DNA from: Polynucleobacter sp. AP-Reno-20A-A9
Lineage (GTDB): Bacteria; Pseudomonadota; Gammaproteobacteria; Burkholderiales; Burkholderiaceae
Direction of reading: 5' to 3'
Assembly: GCF_018882085.1 (NCBI RefSeq)
Contig: NZ_JACVPB010000004.1
Location: 1 to 64,000, forward strand
Length of the DNA: 64,000 nt
Under the pieces are notes generated by a model, which was given only the letters and a program-made list of their open reading frames with translations, had not been told where the DNA came from and searched no databases. Shown in pieces: positions 27,593 through 36,939 of this stretch. Each line of letters starts with the position of its first letter. The first letter of the stretch is position 1. The position numbers and the translations under genes were made by a program.

Positions 27593-29125
27593 ATGAAGGA
27601 AATCATTCAACAACTGGAAGCTAAGCGTGAGCTTGCTCGATTGGGTGGCGGGCAAAAGCGTATTCAAGCTCAGCATGCGAAGGGCAAATTAACTGCTCGT
27701 GAGCGCATTGAGCTTTTGCTTGATGCCGGCACATTCGAAGAATGGGATATGTTCGTTGAGCACCGTTGTCATGATTTTGGCATGGCTGATCAAACCGTTC
27801 CTGGCGATGGCGTTGTCACTGGCTATGGAATGATTAATGGTCGTCTTGTATTTGTGTTCTCACAGGACTTCACCGTTTTAGGTGGTTCATTATCAGAAGC
27901 CCATGCAGAAAAGATTTGTAAGATCATGGATCAAGCGCTTAAGGTTGGCGCCCCTGTAATCGGTTTGAATGACTCTGGCGGTGCGCGTATTCAAGAAGGC
28001 GTTGCCTCACTTGGCGGCTATGCAGAAATCTTCCAGCGCAATGTAACTGCATCTGGCGTGATCCCTCAAATTTCCTTGATTATGGGACCTTCAGCTGGTG
28101 GTGCAGTGTATTCACCAGCCTTGACTGACTTTATTTTTATGGTCAAAGATAGCTCTTACATGTTTGTGACAGGGCCAGAAGTAGTGAAGACTGTTACTCA
28201 TGAGGATGTAACGGCCGAAGAATTGGGTGGAGCGGTAACGCATTCAACAGTATCCGGTGTTTGCGATTTGGCTTTTGATAACGATGTTGAAGCAATCATG
28301 ATGCTGCGTCGTTTCTTTAACTACTTACCGCTCTCGAACCGCGAGAAACCACCTTTAATCAAGGGTGCGAACCGTACCGAAGAGCCTGATTTTTCATTAG
28401 ACACATTAGTGCCATCCAATCCAAATCAACCCTACGATATGAAAGAGTTGATTGAGAAGATCGTGGACGATGGTGAATTCTTTGAGTTACAGCCTGACTA
28501 CGCAAAAAATATTGTGATTGGCTTTGCTCGTATCGAAGGACGTTCTATTGGTATCGTAGCCAATCAACCACTGATTCTTGCTGGCTGCTTGGATATTAAG
28601 GCGTCAATTAAAGCTGCACGTTTCGTGCGCTTCTGCGATGCTTTTAATATTCCAGTGGTGACTTTAGTGGACGTTCCTGGCTTTATGCCTGGTACCGCTC
28701 AAGAATACGGCGGCATTATTAAGCATGGTGCGAAATTGCTCTATGCGTATGCTGATTGCACCGTGCCTAAGGTGACATTAATTACTCGCAAAGCCTACGG
28801 CGGCGCCTATGACGTGATGGCTTCTAAGCATTTACGTGGTGACGTCAATTTTGCCTGGCCTTCAGCGGAAATTGCTGTGATGGGTCCTAAAGGTGCTGTC
28901 GAAATTATTTTCCGCGAAGAGAAATCTGACCCAGAAAAAATCACTGCACGCGAAGCCGAGTACAAATCAAAGTTTGCTAACCCCTTCGTGGCAGGCCGTC
29001 GCGGCTATATCGATGACGTCATTCTCCCGCACGAAACTCGTAAACGTATTGCTCGTTCACTTGCAATGCTTAAAGACAAAGACTTGAAGAATCCTGCGCG
29101 TAAACACGGCAATATTCCTCTGTAA
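27593..29125 (+). CDS. pccB: Propionyl-CoA carboxylase beta subunit
   Basis: A 510-residue carboxyltransferase subunit, using carboxybiotin to make (S)-methylmalonyl-CoA from propionyl-CoA. The crotonase-fold carboxylase domains are clear: [42 protein letters not shown] and [12 protein letters not shown]. The ATG at 27593 has AAGGAG six bases before it; an in-frame upstream ATG at 27569 overlaps meaB and lacks one. Biotin-independent decarboxylase is unlikely, because the biotin carboxylase subunit follows. Confidence 0.96.
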   Translation: MKEIIQQLEAKRELARLGGGQKRIQAQHAKGKLTARERIELLLDAGTFEEWDMFVEHRCHDFGMADQTVPGDGVVTGYGMINGRLVFVFSQDFTVLGGSLSEAHAEKICKIMDQALKVGAPVIGLNDSGGARIQEGVASLGGYAEIFQRNVTASGVIPQISLIMGPSAGGAVYSPALTDFIFMVKDSSYMFVTGPEVVKTVTHEDVTAEELGGAVTHSTVSGVCDLAFDNDVEAIMMLRRFFNYLPLSNREKPPLIKGANRTEEPDFSLDTLVPSNPNQPYDMKELIEKIVDDGEFFELQPDYAKNIVIGFARIEGRSIGIVANQPLILAGCLDIKASIKAARFVRFCDAFNIPVVTLVDVPGFMPGTAQEYGGIIKHGAKLLYAYADCTVPKVTLITRKAYGGAYDVMASKHLRGDVNFAWPSAEIAVMGPKGAVEIIFREEKSDPEKITAREAEYKSKFANPFVAGRRGYIDDVILPHETRKRIARSLAMLKDKDLKNPARKHGNIPL

Positions 29126-29140
29126 AGGCGCTGATAAATT

Positions 29141-31177
29141 ATGACTACGAAAATGTTTAAGAAAATTTTGATTGCTAATCGCGGTGAGATTGCGTGCCGT
29201 GTGATGATGACTGCTAAAAAGATGGGCATCAAGACAGTAGCTGTTTACTCTGAAGCTGATAAAGAAGCGCGTCATGTTCAACTGGCCGATGAAGCTGTTT
29301 GTATTGGGCCAGCACCTTCACGCGAATCCTATTTGGTGATGGATCGCATTATTCAGGCCTGTAAAGACACAGGAGCCGAAGCGGTTCATCCTGGGTATGG
29401 CTTCTTGTCTGAGAACGAGCAGTTTGCTAAACGTTGCGAGGAAGAGGGCATTGTCTTTATTGGCCCTAAGCATCAATCCATCGCCGCCATGGGTGACAAG
29501 ATAGCCTCCAAGAAGCTCGCGTTAGAGGCTAAGGTAAATACTATTCCTGGCTATAACGAGGCGATTGATACCACCGAAGAAGCGGTCAAGATAGCCCAAG
29601 GTATTGGCTACCCAGTCATGATTAAAGCCTCCGCAGGTGGTGGTGGCAAAGGTTTGCGTGTTGCATTTAATGACAAAGAGGCTGCCGAAGGCTTTGCAGC
29701 TTGCAAGACTGAAGCAATGAACAGCTTTGGTGACGACCGTATCTTTATTGAGAAGTTTGTTGAAGGCCCGCGCCATATTGAGATTCAGGTTCTAGGTGAT
29801 TCATATGGCAATGTGGTTTACCTCAATGAACGTGATTGCTCCATTCAGCGTCGCCATCAAAAGGTAATTGAAGAAGCGCCATCACCATTTATCGATCCAG
29901 CAACTCGTAAAGCGATGGGCGAACAAGCGGTTGCCTTGGCTAAGGCCGTGAATTACCAATCCGCTGGCACAGTGGAGTTTGTTGTTGGCAAAGACAAATC
30001 TTTCTACTTCCTAGAAATGAATACTCGCTTGCAAGTTGAGCATCCAGTCACCGAGAGCATTACTGGTCTTGACTTGGTAGAGCAGATGATTCGGGTTGCC
30101 GCAGGTGAGAGGTTGGCATTCAAGCAAGAAGATGTGAAGCTGGATGGTTGGTCTATGGAATGCCGCATCAATGCTGATGACCCGTTCCGTAATTTTCTCC
30201 CTTCAACCGGCCGTCTTGTTAAATACCGTCCACCAGAGTCTATTAACGGAGTGCGTGTTGATACTGGCGTGTATGAGGGTGGTGAAATTCCGATGTACTA
30301 CGACTCAATGATTGCTAAATTGATCGTGCACGGCAAGGATCGTACTGAAGCCATTGAAAAGATGCGTGCAGCATTGAACGATTTTGTGATTCGCGGCATT
30401 CATTCAAACATTCCATTTCAGGCGGCATTACTTCAGCATCCTCGCTTTGTAAATGGTGACTTCACAACCGGCTTTATTGCTGAAGAATACCCAGAAGGCT
30501 TCAAAAAGGATTCTGTCCAGCCTACCGATCCTAAGCGTTTAGCAGCATTAGCTGCGTTTATGCGCTATCGCTATCTTGAGCATATCAAGATGATTGATGG
30601 TCAATTGGCTGGCCATGAAATGATTATTGCGAAGAAATTTGTAGTGGTGACAGGTAAAAAAACCGGCTCCATGAATGATCCGTATGAAGTACCTATTCGC
30701 GTTGAGTTGAAAGATGGCATCTATTCTGTCTACATCGAAGAAGCCGATGGTGTAAGTCGTTATGACATTGTGAGCGATTGGCGTCCTGGACAAATTTGTC
30801 TGCACGCAACCATTAACGGAACCCATAAGATTACTGCGCAAGTCGAGCGCCGTGGCGTGAGGTACGCATTGATTCTCGATGGCGCCCATTACGAATGTAT
30901 GGTTCTGAGCCCCTTAGGTGCAGAATTACAACGACGTATGCCTGTTAAGCTCCCACCAGACACCTCTAAATTAGTCATGTCTCCAATGCCGGGCCTTTTA
31001 ACGAAGATCGCTGTCAAGGTTGGTGAAGCAGTTACTGCCGGTCAGAAACTGGCTTCGATTGAGGCAATGAAGATGGAAAACACGTTATCCGCTATGCAGG
31101 ATGGCGTGGTTGCTGAAATCTGCGCCAAAGAAGGTGATAGCCTGGCGGTAGATCAATTAATCATTCGCTTTGAATAA
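29141..31177 (+). CDS. pccA: Propionyl-CoA carboxylase alpha subunit (biotin-containing)
   Basis: A 678-residue protein with biotin carboxylase (about 6-450, including KILIANRGEIACRV, the Gly-rich ASAGGGGKGLRV loop and EMNTRLQVEHPVTE), a biotin-transfer linker region, and a C-terminal BCCP domain with the biotinylated lysine K644 in EAMKMEN. It pairs with pccB, 15 bases upstream. The length matches PccA/MccA-type alpha subunits, and context favours propionyl-CoA as substrate. Confidence 0.95.
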   Translation: MTTKMFKKILIANRGEIACRVMMTAKKMGIKTVAVYSEADKEARHVQLADEAVCIGPAPSRESYLVMDRIIQACKDTGAEAVHPGYGFLSENEQFAKRCEEEGIVFIGPKHQSIAAMGDKIASKKLALEAKVNTIPGYNEAIDTTEEAVKIAQGIGYPVMIKASAGGGGKGLRVAFNDKEAAEGFAACKTEAMNSFGDDRIFIEKFVEGPRHIEIQVLGDSYGNVVYLNERDCSIQRRHQKVIEEAPSPFIDPATRKAMGEQAVALAKAVNYQSAGTVEFVVGKDKSFYFLEMNTRLQVEHPVTESITGLDLVEQMIRVAAGERLAFKQEDVKLDGWSMECRINADDPFRNFLPSTGRLVKYRPPESINGVRVDTGVYEGGEIPMYYDSMIAKLIVHGKDRTEAIEKMRAALNDFVIRGIHSNIPFQAALLQHPRFVNGDFTTGFIAEEYPEGFKKDSVQPTDPKRLAALAAFMRYRYLEHIKMIDGQLAGHEMIIAKKFVVVTGKKTGSMNDPYEVPIRVELKDGIYSVYIEEADGVSRYDIVSDWRPGQICLHATINGTHKITAQVERRGVRYALILDGAHYECMVLSPLGAELQRRMPVKLPPDTSKLVMSPMPGLLTKIAVKVGEAVTAGQKLASIEAMKMENTLSAMQDGVVAEICAKEGDSLAVDQLIIRFE

Positions 31178-31185
31178 GCGGGTAA

Positions 31186-31659
31186 ATGACTATGAGCGCT
31201 AAGCCATTCAAGATTTTAGGTATTCAGCAAATCGCCATTGGCGGTGAGAGTAAAGACCGACTCAAGAAGTTGTGGGTTGATATGCTGGGGTTTGAATACA
31301 AAAGCACTTTTGTTTCTGAACGTGAAAACGTTGATGAGGATATTTGTGCGATTGGTTCTGGTCCCCATGAGATTGAAGTCGATCTCATGCAGCCATTTGA
31401 TATCGAAAAAAAACCAGCCGTACATCAGACACCTTTAAACCATATTGGTTTGTGGGTGGATGACCTCCCTAAAGCGGTCGAGTGGCTCTCTGCTAATGGC
31501 CTGCGCTTTGCTCCAGGCGGCATCCGTAAGGGTGCTGCAGGCTATGACATCACCTTTGTCCACCCCAAGGGAAATGACGAGTTCCCAATTAGCGGTGAAG
31601 GGGTACTCATTGAGCTGGTTCAAGCGCCGCCTGAAGTAATTGCAGGATTGGGTTCATAA
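31186..31659 (+). CDS. VOC-family protein, probable methylmalonyl-CoA epimerase
   Basis: A 157-residue vicinal-oxygen-chelate protein with two beta-alpha-beta modules. Candidate metal ligands are in GIQQIAIGG (Gln rather than His in the first strand), the [17 protein letters not shown] strand and helix, and the final [10 protein letters not shown] (Glu). Carboxylation gives (S)-methylmalonyl-CoA and the mutase needs (R), so an epimerase is needed and this is the only candidate in the operon. It is a divergent VOC member, so a lactoylglutathione-lyase-like role is possible. Start could be the ATG at 31186 or 31192. Confidence 0.75.
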   Translation: MTMSAKPFKILGIQQIAIGGESKDRLKKLWVDMLGFEYKSTFVSERENVDEDICAIGSGPHEIEVDLMQPFDIEKKPAVHQTPLNHIGLWVDDLPKAVEWLSANGLRFAPGGIRKGAAGYDITFVHPKGNDEFPISGEGVLIELVQAPPEVIAGLGS

Positions 31660-31691
31660 TTTGGTTTTGTAATTAGTAAATAGGATTCAAA

Positions 31692-32396
31692 TTGGCAAAT
31701 ATATTGGCCATCGACACCTCTTCAGCATGGTGTTCGGTGGCTTTATCTTTAGGTGATAAAGCATCAGGGTTCAGGCATGAAGCTTTATCAGCGGGTGCTA
31801 GCCAACTCCTATTGCCTTGGGTTGAGTTACTACTGGCTAATGCCAGGCTATCCTTAAAAGATCTTGATGCTATTGCAGTTGGTATTGGGCCCGGAGCATT
31901 CACAGGTGTTCGATTGGGTGTGGCGGCGGTTCAAGGCCTAGCTATTTCGAGCGATCTTCCAGTGATACCTGTATGCAGCTTAGATGCAATAGCTGCGCAA
32001 TTCATAGGTACTGACATTTATAAAAAGACTCAGCCCCAGTGTTTCATGATCGCCATTGATGCGCGCATGGAGGAAGTGTATTGGGCAAATTATGAGTCTC
32101 GTGCTAATCAATTGCCAAAACGCATGAGCGATATTCACCTTACAAAGCCTGAAGATCTTAACTTTGATGGTGTGCAGCTCTTAGCTGGTAGCGCTTTAAA
32201 CGCTTACAGCAGTCGTTTCCCGATATTTAACGGCCCAAAGGATGCTGAGATCTCAATCTCTGCATTGGGTGTTTTAGAGTGTGCTAAACAATCGCTCAAA
32301 GAAGGTTCGCAGGGCGATGTGCGACTGCTTGAGCCAATGTATGTTCGCAATAAAGTAGCCTTTACTACCGCAGAGCGTAAAAAGGGAATGAAGTAA
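31692..32396 (+). CDS. tsaB: tRNA t6A37 synthesis protein TsaB
   Basis: A 234-residue ASKHA-fold partner of TsaD in making threonylcarbamoyl-adenosine in tRNAs. The N-terminal ILAIDTSSAWCSVAL, the KDLDAIAVGIGPGAFTGVRLGVA segment and the C-terminal EPMYVRNKVAF are typical. It starts with TTG, supported by AGGA six bases before. It overlaps rimI by one base, the common tsaB-rimI arrangement. Confidence 0.94.
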   Translation: MANILAIDTSSAWCSVALSLGDKASGFRHEALSAGASQLLLPWVELLLANARLSLKDLDAIAVGIGPGAFTGVRLGVAAVQGLAISSDLPVIPVCSLDAIAAQFIGTDIYKKTQPQCFMIAIDARMEEVYWANYESRANQLPKRMSDIHLTKPEDLNFDGVQLLAGSALNAYSSRFPIFNGPKDAEISISALGVLECAKQSLKEGSQGDVRLLEPMYVRNKVAFTTAERKKGMK

Positions 32397-32926
32397 TGTC
32401 TGATATTTCCCCGGCAGGAGGTCTTGCAGAGCTCTCCTTTATGCCAATGCAAACTGCAGACTTAGATGCGGTTCTCAAGATTGAGTCTGTCTCGCATATA
32501 CATCCTTGGACAAAAGGTAATTTCTCAGATTCTTTAGCGGCTGGACATTGGGCTTATTGCATTCGGCCTCAGGTAGATCAAATGGTAAAGGGTTCGTATT
32601 TGGATCCAGCAGTGCTTTGGGCTTACTGCATTCTATTTCCTGCGGTAGACGAGTTGCACCTACTTAACATCACGGTATCACCCCATTTGCGTAAGCTTGG
32701 TCTAGGCCAAAGAATGATGGCTGCGATTGAGGGTGTGGCAGCCCAACAAAAAATGCCCCGTATTATTTTGGAGGTAAGACCAACCAACATGGCTGCGATA
32801 ACGCTCTATAAAAAATTGGGTTACGAGCAAATCGGTGTGCGTAAGAACTACTATCCAGCCAATCCAGAGACAGGATCTCGTGAGGATGCACTCGTTATGG
32901 CCAAATCGATTAAGCTAGAGCCATGA
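32396..32926 (+). CDS. rimI: Ribosomal protein S18 alanine N-acetyltransferase
   Basis: A 176-residue GNAT-family acetyltransferase. The acetyl-CoA-binding motif A appears as HLRKLGLGQRMMAAIEG, and the C-terminal ILEVRPTNMAAITLYKKLGYEQIGVRKNYY matches RimI closely. The sequence is longer than E. coli RimI, with an insert near residues 60-85 (IRPQVDQMVKGSYLDPA). It overlaps tsaB and the following UDG-like gene, so all three are coupled. Confidence 0.93.
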   Translation: MSDISPAGGLAELSFMPMQTADLDAVLKIESVSHIHPWTKGNFSDSLAAGHWAYCIRPQVDQMVKGSYLDPAVLWAYCILFPAVDELHLLNITVSPHLRKLGLGQRMMAAIEGVAAQQKMPRIILEVRPTNMAAITLYKKLGYEQIGVRKNYYPANPETGSREDALVMAKSIKLEP

Positions 32927-33447
32927 CCAATACACATTCAGCCTTCTTAAAAGAGATGGGTATTGCCGAATGGACTTCTCGTGATGCCGTGCAATCAGCA
33001 GCCGAAGTATCCCAGCAAGCCAATATCCAACACTCTCCCGATGGGGCGCAGTCATCCCCAAGGGCAAGCAGTGGAATGTGGTGGTTTTTTGGAAATGAGC
33101 CACAGGGCGATGCTCAAATTTTGTTCCAAAATATGATTCGTGTTTTGGGGTTGGCTAAGAGCGAATGGGCTTGGAAAAGTCCAGGGCAGAGCCTGAGTCA
33201 ATTAAGCGCCCCTGAAATGCCCGTTGTTGCTATTGCCTTTGGCGGACCTACGGCACAAAAAATTACTGGCGAAAGAGATCCATTGCCTCAGTTGCGTGAA
33301 ACGGTTTTAGCTTTAAATACTGGCGGTGAAGAAGAGATTCCGGTGATTGCTTCATTTGAACTCAATCAAGTGCTTGCAAAACCTAGTGATAAAGCCTTGC
33401 TCTGGCAGGATATCTTGCTAGCGAGATCTGTACTACAAAACGGTTGA
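32923..33447 (+). CDS. Degenerate family 4 uracil-DNA glycosylase-like protein
   Basis: A 174-residue protein whose position after rimI and its sequence echo family 4 UDG. The N-terminus (FLKEMGIAEWTSRDA) is like the N-terminal tail of those enzymes, and the C-terminal half follows the same order: NMIRVLGL, VVAIAFGGPTAQKI, PVIASFELNQVLAKPSDKALLWQDILLAR. But it has no cysteine at all, so the iron-sulfur cluster cannot form; the GEAPG motif is replaced by GNEPQG and the HPAY motif by SFEL. It is probably not an active glycosylase. It overlaps rimI by four bases. Confidence 0.6.
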   Translation: MTNTHSAFLKEMGIAEWTSRDAVQSAAEVSQQANIQHSPDGAQSSPRASSGMWWFFGNEPQGDAQILFQNMIRVLGLAKSEWAWKSPGQSLSQLSAPEMPVVAIAFGGPTAQKITGERDPLPQLRETVLALNTGGEEEIPVIASFELNQVLAKPSDKALLWQDILLARSVLQNG

Positions 33448-33460
33448 TGCTACGGAGCAA

Positions 33461-34786
33461 TTAATCTGATTGCTTGTGTTCACCGATGAGATGCATGGAG
33501 TCGTACTCTGCTTGGTTTCTGGCGTGTCGTTTAATAACTAGCCACATAATCAGACTTACCATCAAACCAAATCCGATAATCACAAATTGAACTGGTATAT
33601 CCAACCAGATCAGCAGAGAGTAAATTAGCAGCATCATCAAAACAGAAATGTTCTCGTTAAAATTCTGCACGGCAATAGAATGGCCTGCAGACATCAGAAC
33701 GTGACCACGATGTTGTAGTAGGGCGTTCATCGGCACCACAAAGTAACCTGCTAACCAGCCCACTAAAATCAGCAATAAGTAAGCAGGCAATAGGTTCAGA
33801 GATATTTGAAACTTGCCTACTGTAAAAATGCTTGTAATGGGAAGCAGGTCAGAGTTATAGACTGCCATAACGCAGACAACCAGACCCATAGCAATGCCAT
33901 AGGGCAATACATTTAAGGATTTCCGAAGCGGAATACGCCAAGCGGCATAAACAGCGCCGCCAGCAACACCTACGGCTGAAATGGCTTGCAGAATAGCGCC
34001 TTGTGACAGATTCATATGCAAGGCCACTTGCGCCCACTTGATGACGATGAATTGCAAAGTCGCTCCAGCACCCCAAAATAAAGTTGTTACCGCTAAGGAG
34101 ATTTGACCTAGGCGATCATTCCACAGCGTCTTAAAGCAAATGGCAAAGTCTTTGACCAATTCAATCGGATTGGTTTTCTGAGAAACGTATCGTGCGCCGG
34201 TATCGGGAATCTTTAAGTTAATGAGTGCGGCAACGACATAAATCATCATGATGATCAGAATTGCCGACTCAGCTGGCGTATCAATACCCGTATCAAATGT
34301 AGGCATATCCAGAGCCAGGAGACTTTGGGAAACAGTGCTGCTAATCAGTACGCCACCCAAAACGGTGCCCATAATGATTGAGCCCACCGTTAAACCTTCG
34401 ATCCAACCATTGGCAGCGACTAATTTTTCAGGGGGCAGTAGTTCAGTCAGAATTCCATACTTGGCTGGTGAGTAAGCGGCGGCACCCAAACCAACGATGG
34501 CATAGGCCATTAAAGGGTGACTACCGAACAACATAGCAACGCATCCAACAAACTTGATGGTGTTCGTGATGAACATCACATTGCCTTTGGGGCGGGAGTC
34601 TGCAAAGGCTCCAACAAAGGCTGCCAGAAGAACGTAGGACAATACAAAGAACAATTTGAGCAGCGGCGTCATCCAGGCCGGAGCTTGAAGCTGGGCCAGG
34701 AGCGCAATAGCGGCAATTAGGAGAGCATTATCGGCAAGCGACGAAAAAAATTGCGCCGCCATAATGATGTAAAAGCTACGGTTCAT
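33461..34786 (-). CDS. lplT: Lysophospholipid transporter LplT-like MFS protein
   Basis: A 441-residue inner-membrane carrier with about 12 helices, resembling LplT, which flips lysophospholipids inward for re-acylation. Typical segments are FSSLADNALLIAAIALL, FVGAFADSRPKG, YSPAKYGILTELLPPEKLVAANGWIEG and the C-terminal VPMNALLQHRGH. No aas acyltransferase gene follows, unlike in E. coli. It is convergent with the UDG-like gene and divergent from alr. Confidence 0.9.
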   Translation of the reverse strand: MNRSFYIIMAAQFFSSLADNALLIAAIALLAQLQAPAWMTPLLKLFFVLSYVLLAAFVGAFADSRPKGNVMFITNTIKFVGCVAMLFGSHPLMAYAIVGLGAAAYSPAKYGILTELLPPEKLVAANGWIEGLTVGSIIMGTVLGGVLISSTVSQSLLALDMPTFDTGIDTPAESAILIIMMIYVVAALINLKIPDTGARYVSQKTNPIELVKDFAICFKTLWNDRLGQISLAVTTLFWGAGATLQFIVIKWAQVALHMNLSQGAILQAISAVGVAGGAVYAAWRIPLRKSLNVLPYGIAMGLVVCVMAVYNSDLLPITSIFTVGKFQISLNLLPAYLLLILVGWLAGYFVVPMNALLQHRGHVLMSAGHSIAVQNFNENISVLMMLLIYSLLIWLDIPVQFVIIGFGLMVSLIMWLVIKRHARNQAEYDSMHLIGEHKQSD

Positions 34787-34836
34787 TCGTACAATCTAGT
34801 CATTACTGCAATTAAAGCATGAAAGGAGGGGTGAAA

Positions 34837-35952
34837 ATGGGTGATTCAGCTAAAGGCCTGATTAATAGACCAATTTTGGCATCTATTGATACTGCCGCCT
34901 TTCAGCATAATTTAAACCGAGTTCGGGAAATGGCGCCAGAATCGAAAATCTGGTCTGTCATAAAAGCCCGCGCCTATGGTCATTGTTTTGAGGCTGCATT
35001 AAAAGGACTAGCCTCCACCGATGGCTTTGCCTTGCTAGATATACAAGATGCTGCTTGGCTAAGGGAGCACGGCTGGCAAGGGCGCATCCTCCTTTTGGAG
35101 GGCCTCTTTCATGAAAATGAACTGAGCCGAGCAGAAGATTTGGCGTGCGACCTCGTGGTTCACTGTGAAGCTCAGGTGGAGTGGCTTGAGCGATTTAAAG
35201 GCAAAAACCATAAGCCCTTAAGTGTCTTTCTAAAAATGAATACCGGCATGAATCGCTTGGGATTTAAGCCTAGTGTTTATAGAACGGTTTTCCACCGCTT
35301 ACATGCAGCGGGTTTTCATATGCATCACATGACCCATTTTGCCAATGCTGATCAAGTTGATCAGTTGCCATCGGTTGGGGGGCAGCAAGAACTATTTAAC
35401 GACACGATTGCTGGTTTAGAGGGCGCAACATCCCTGGCAAATTCTGCAGCTATTTTGTGGCACCGCAACGCTTTGGGTGATTGGGTGCGCCCTGGCATCA
35501 TGCTCTATGGGGCATCACCAACAGGTTTGCATGCTGATATTGAGCATGCCAATCTCAGAGCGGTCATGCAGTTGAATAGTGAAATTATTGACATTCAAGA
35601 TCTTCAAAGGGGTGATCGCATTGGTTATGGCGGTCGTTATGAAGCGCCTGATGCCATGCGTATTGGTATCGTGGCTTGTGGCTACGCTGATGGATATCCA
35701 CGCCATGCTAAGGATGGCACCCCGGTTTGGGTTGGTAATAGTGATCATGGGACCATCTGCCCTCTGGTTGGAAGAGTCTCTATGGACATGCTGGCAATTG
35801 ATTTAAGTAATGCGCCAAATGCGGGGATTGGAAGCGTTGTGCAACTTTGGGGTGACAAGGTTCCAGTAGATGTGGTGGCGCAAATGAGTGGCACGATTGG
35901 CTATGAATTACTTTGTGCTGTAGCACCTAGAGTTCCTGTAGCTATTAACTAA
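34837..35952 (+). CDS. alr: Alanine racemase
   Basis: A 371-residue PLP enzyme making D-alanine for the cell wall. The PLP lysine is K43 in SVIKARAYGHC (where many have VKANAYGHG), the second catalytic tyrosine lies in IGYGGRYEAP, and GRVSMDMLAIDLS and CGYADGYPR are present. The ATG at 34837 has AAAGGAGG seven bases upstream; the in-frame ATG at 34819 would place that site inside the coding region. It ends in a strong terminator. Confidence 0.94.
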   Translation: MGDSAKGLINRPILASIDTAAFQHNLNRVREMAPESKIWSVIKARAYGHCFEAALKGLASTDGFALLDIQDAAWLREHGWQGRILLLEGLFHENELSRAEDLACDLVVHCEAQVEWLERFKGKNHKPLSVFLKMNTGMNRLGFKPSVYRTVFHRLHAAGFHMHHMTHFANADQVDQLPSVGGQQELFNDTIAGLEGATSLANSAAILWHRNALGDWVRPGIMLYGASPTGLHADIEHANLRAVMQLNSEIIDIQDLQRGDRIGYGGRYEAPDAMRIGIVACGYADGYPRHAKDGTPVWVGNSDHGTICPLVGRVSMDMLAIDLSNAPNAGIGSVVQLWGDKVPVDVVAQMSGTIGYELLCAVAPRVPVAIN

Positions 35953-35977
35953 GCCAGTCATTAGCGAATCAACAAAT

Positions 35978-36007
35978 AAAAAATCCTCCAGAACGGAGGA
36001 TTTTTTT
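35978..36007. terminator. Bidirectional intrinsic terminator between alr and bamD
   Basis: AAAAAATCCTCC (35978-35989) pairs perfectly with GGAGGATTTTTT (35995-36006) across a five-base loop AGAAC, followed by T on the plus strand and a mirror-image T run on the minus strand. It serves alr and the convergent bamD. Confidence 0.93.
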
Positions 36008-36024
36008 ATGAGATCTAAATAATT

Positions 36025-36939
36025 TTACTTATTCCAGAACTGCCACCACCTGCGTTCTTTTTGAACACGTTGGCCAGTGATCATCATTTGACTGTCTGGG
36101 AAGTTTAATTTGAAGACGCGAGCAGAATCATTGCTGAGATCAACCATGCCAAGCTTCTCATAAGACTTGGTGAGAATGTAGAGCGCTTCTTCAACGGCAG
36201 GTGCGCGATCATAATCACGAATAACTAGCTGAGCACGATTGGCTGCGGCCAGATAGGCGCCACGTTGATAGTAGAAGCGCGCAACAATAACATCCGCCTC
36301 TGCAAGTGAGTTCACGATATAGCGCATGCGATCCAATGCATCTGGAGCGTACTTACTATCTGGGAAACGTTCCACCACTACTTTGAATGACTCAAAGGCT
36401 TCTTTTGCGGCTTTAGGATCGCGCTCACTGAGATCCTGGCCAGTGAACTTGCCAAGCCATCCCAAATCATCGTTAAAAGTAATGAGACCTTTTAAGTAAT
36501 AGGCGTAATCTAGGCTTTGACTACCTTGATGTAATTTAATAAAGCGATCAATCGCAACCAGTGCTTGAGTTTGTTCTTGTGCCTTCCAATAGCAATAAGC
36601 AGCATTAATTTGTGCCTGTTGTGAATAAGGCCCAAAAGGAAAGCGCGCCTCTAATTTTTCAAAGTACTTGCCGCACTTAGCAAAGTCAGCATCATTGAGC
36701 TTGTCGGTAGCTTCAGAATAGAGTTTTGCCTCTGACCAGATATCGGTGTCATCTTTACTGCCATCACTACCTGCGCATCCACCCAAAAGCATCAATACAA
36801 ACACGAGGGCTAAAAGTAGGGCAAAAGGAGTGCAACTTACATGGAAGCTCTTTTTTTGTGGGGAAGAATTCCCAGCAAGCCTTAAACTGGCGTCTGATAT
36901 TACGTCGGACATAACTGAAAGGCTCTCTAAGCGTGGCAT
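36025..36939 (-). CDS. bamD: Outer membrane assembly factor BamD
   Basis: A 304-residue lipoprotein of the BAM complex. A hydrophobic segment ends in lipobox LLGGC (Cys near residue 55), followed by TPR-like repeats: YSEATDKLNDADFAKCGKYFEKLEARFPFGPYSQQAQ and later RFPDSKYAPDALDRMRYIVN (typical BamD/ComL signatures, here quoted in part: EARFPFGPYSQQAQ, FPDSKYAPDALDRMRY). The stretch before the lipobox is unusually long for a signal peptide; an ATG at 36912 would shorten it to about 45. AGGAG lies eight bases before the first ATG. Its start codon region overlaps that of the divergent rluD. Confidence 0.92.
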   Translation of the reverse strand: MPRLESLSVMSDVISDASLRLAGNSSPQKKSFHVSCTPFALLLALVFVLMLLGGCAGSDGSKDDTDIWSEAKLYSEATDKLNDADFAKCGKYFEKLEARFPFGPYSQQAQINAAYCYWKAQEQTQALVAIDRFIKLHQGSQSLDYAYYLKGLITFNDDLGWLGKFTGQDLSERDPKAAKEAFESFKVVVERFPDSKYAPDALDRMRYIVNSLAEADVIVARFYYQRGAYLAAANRAQLVIRDYDRAPAVEEALYILTKSYEKLGMVDLSNDSARVFKLNFPDSQMMITGQRVQKERRWWQFWNK

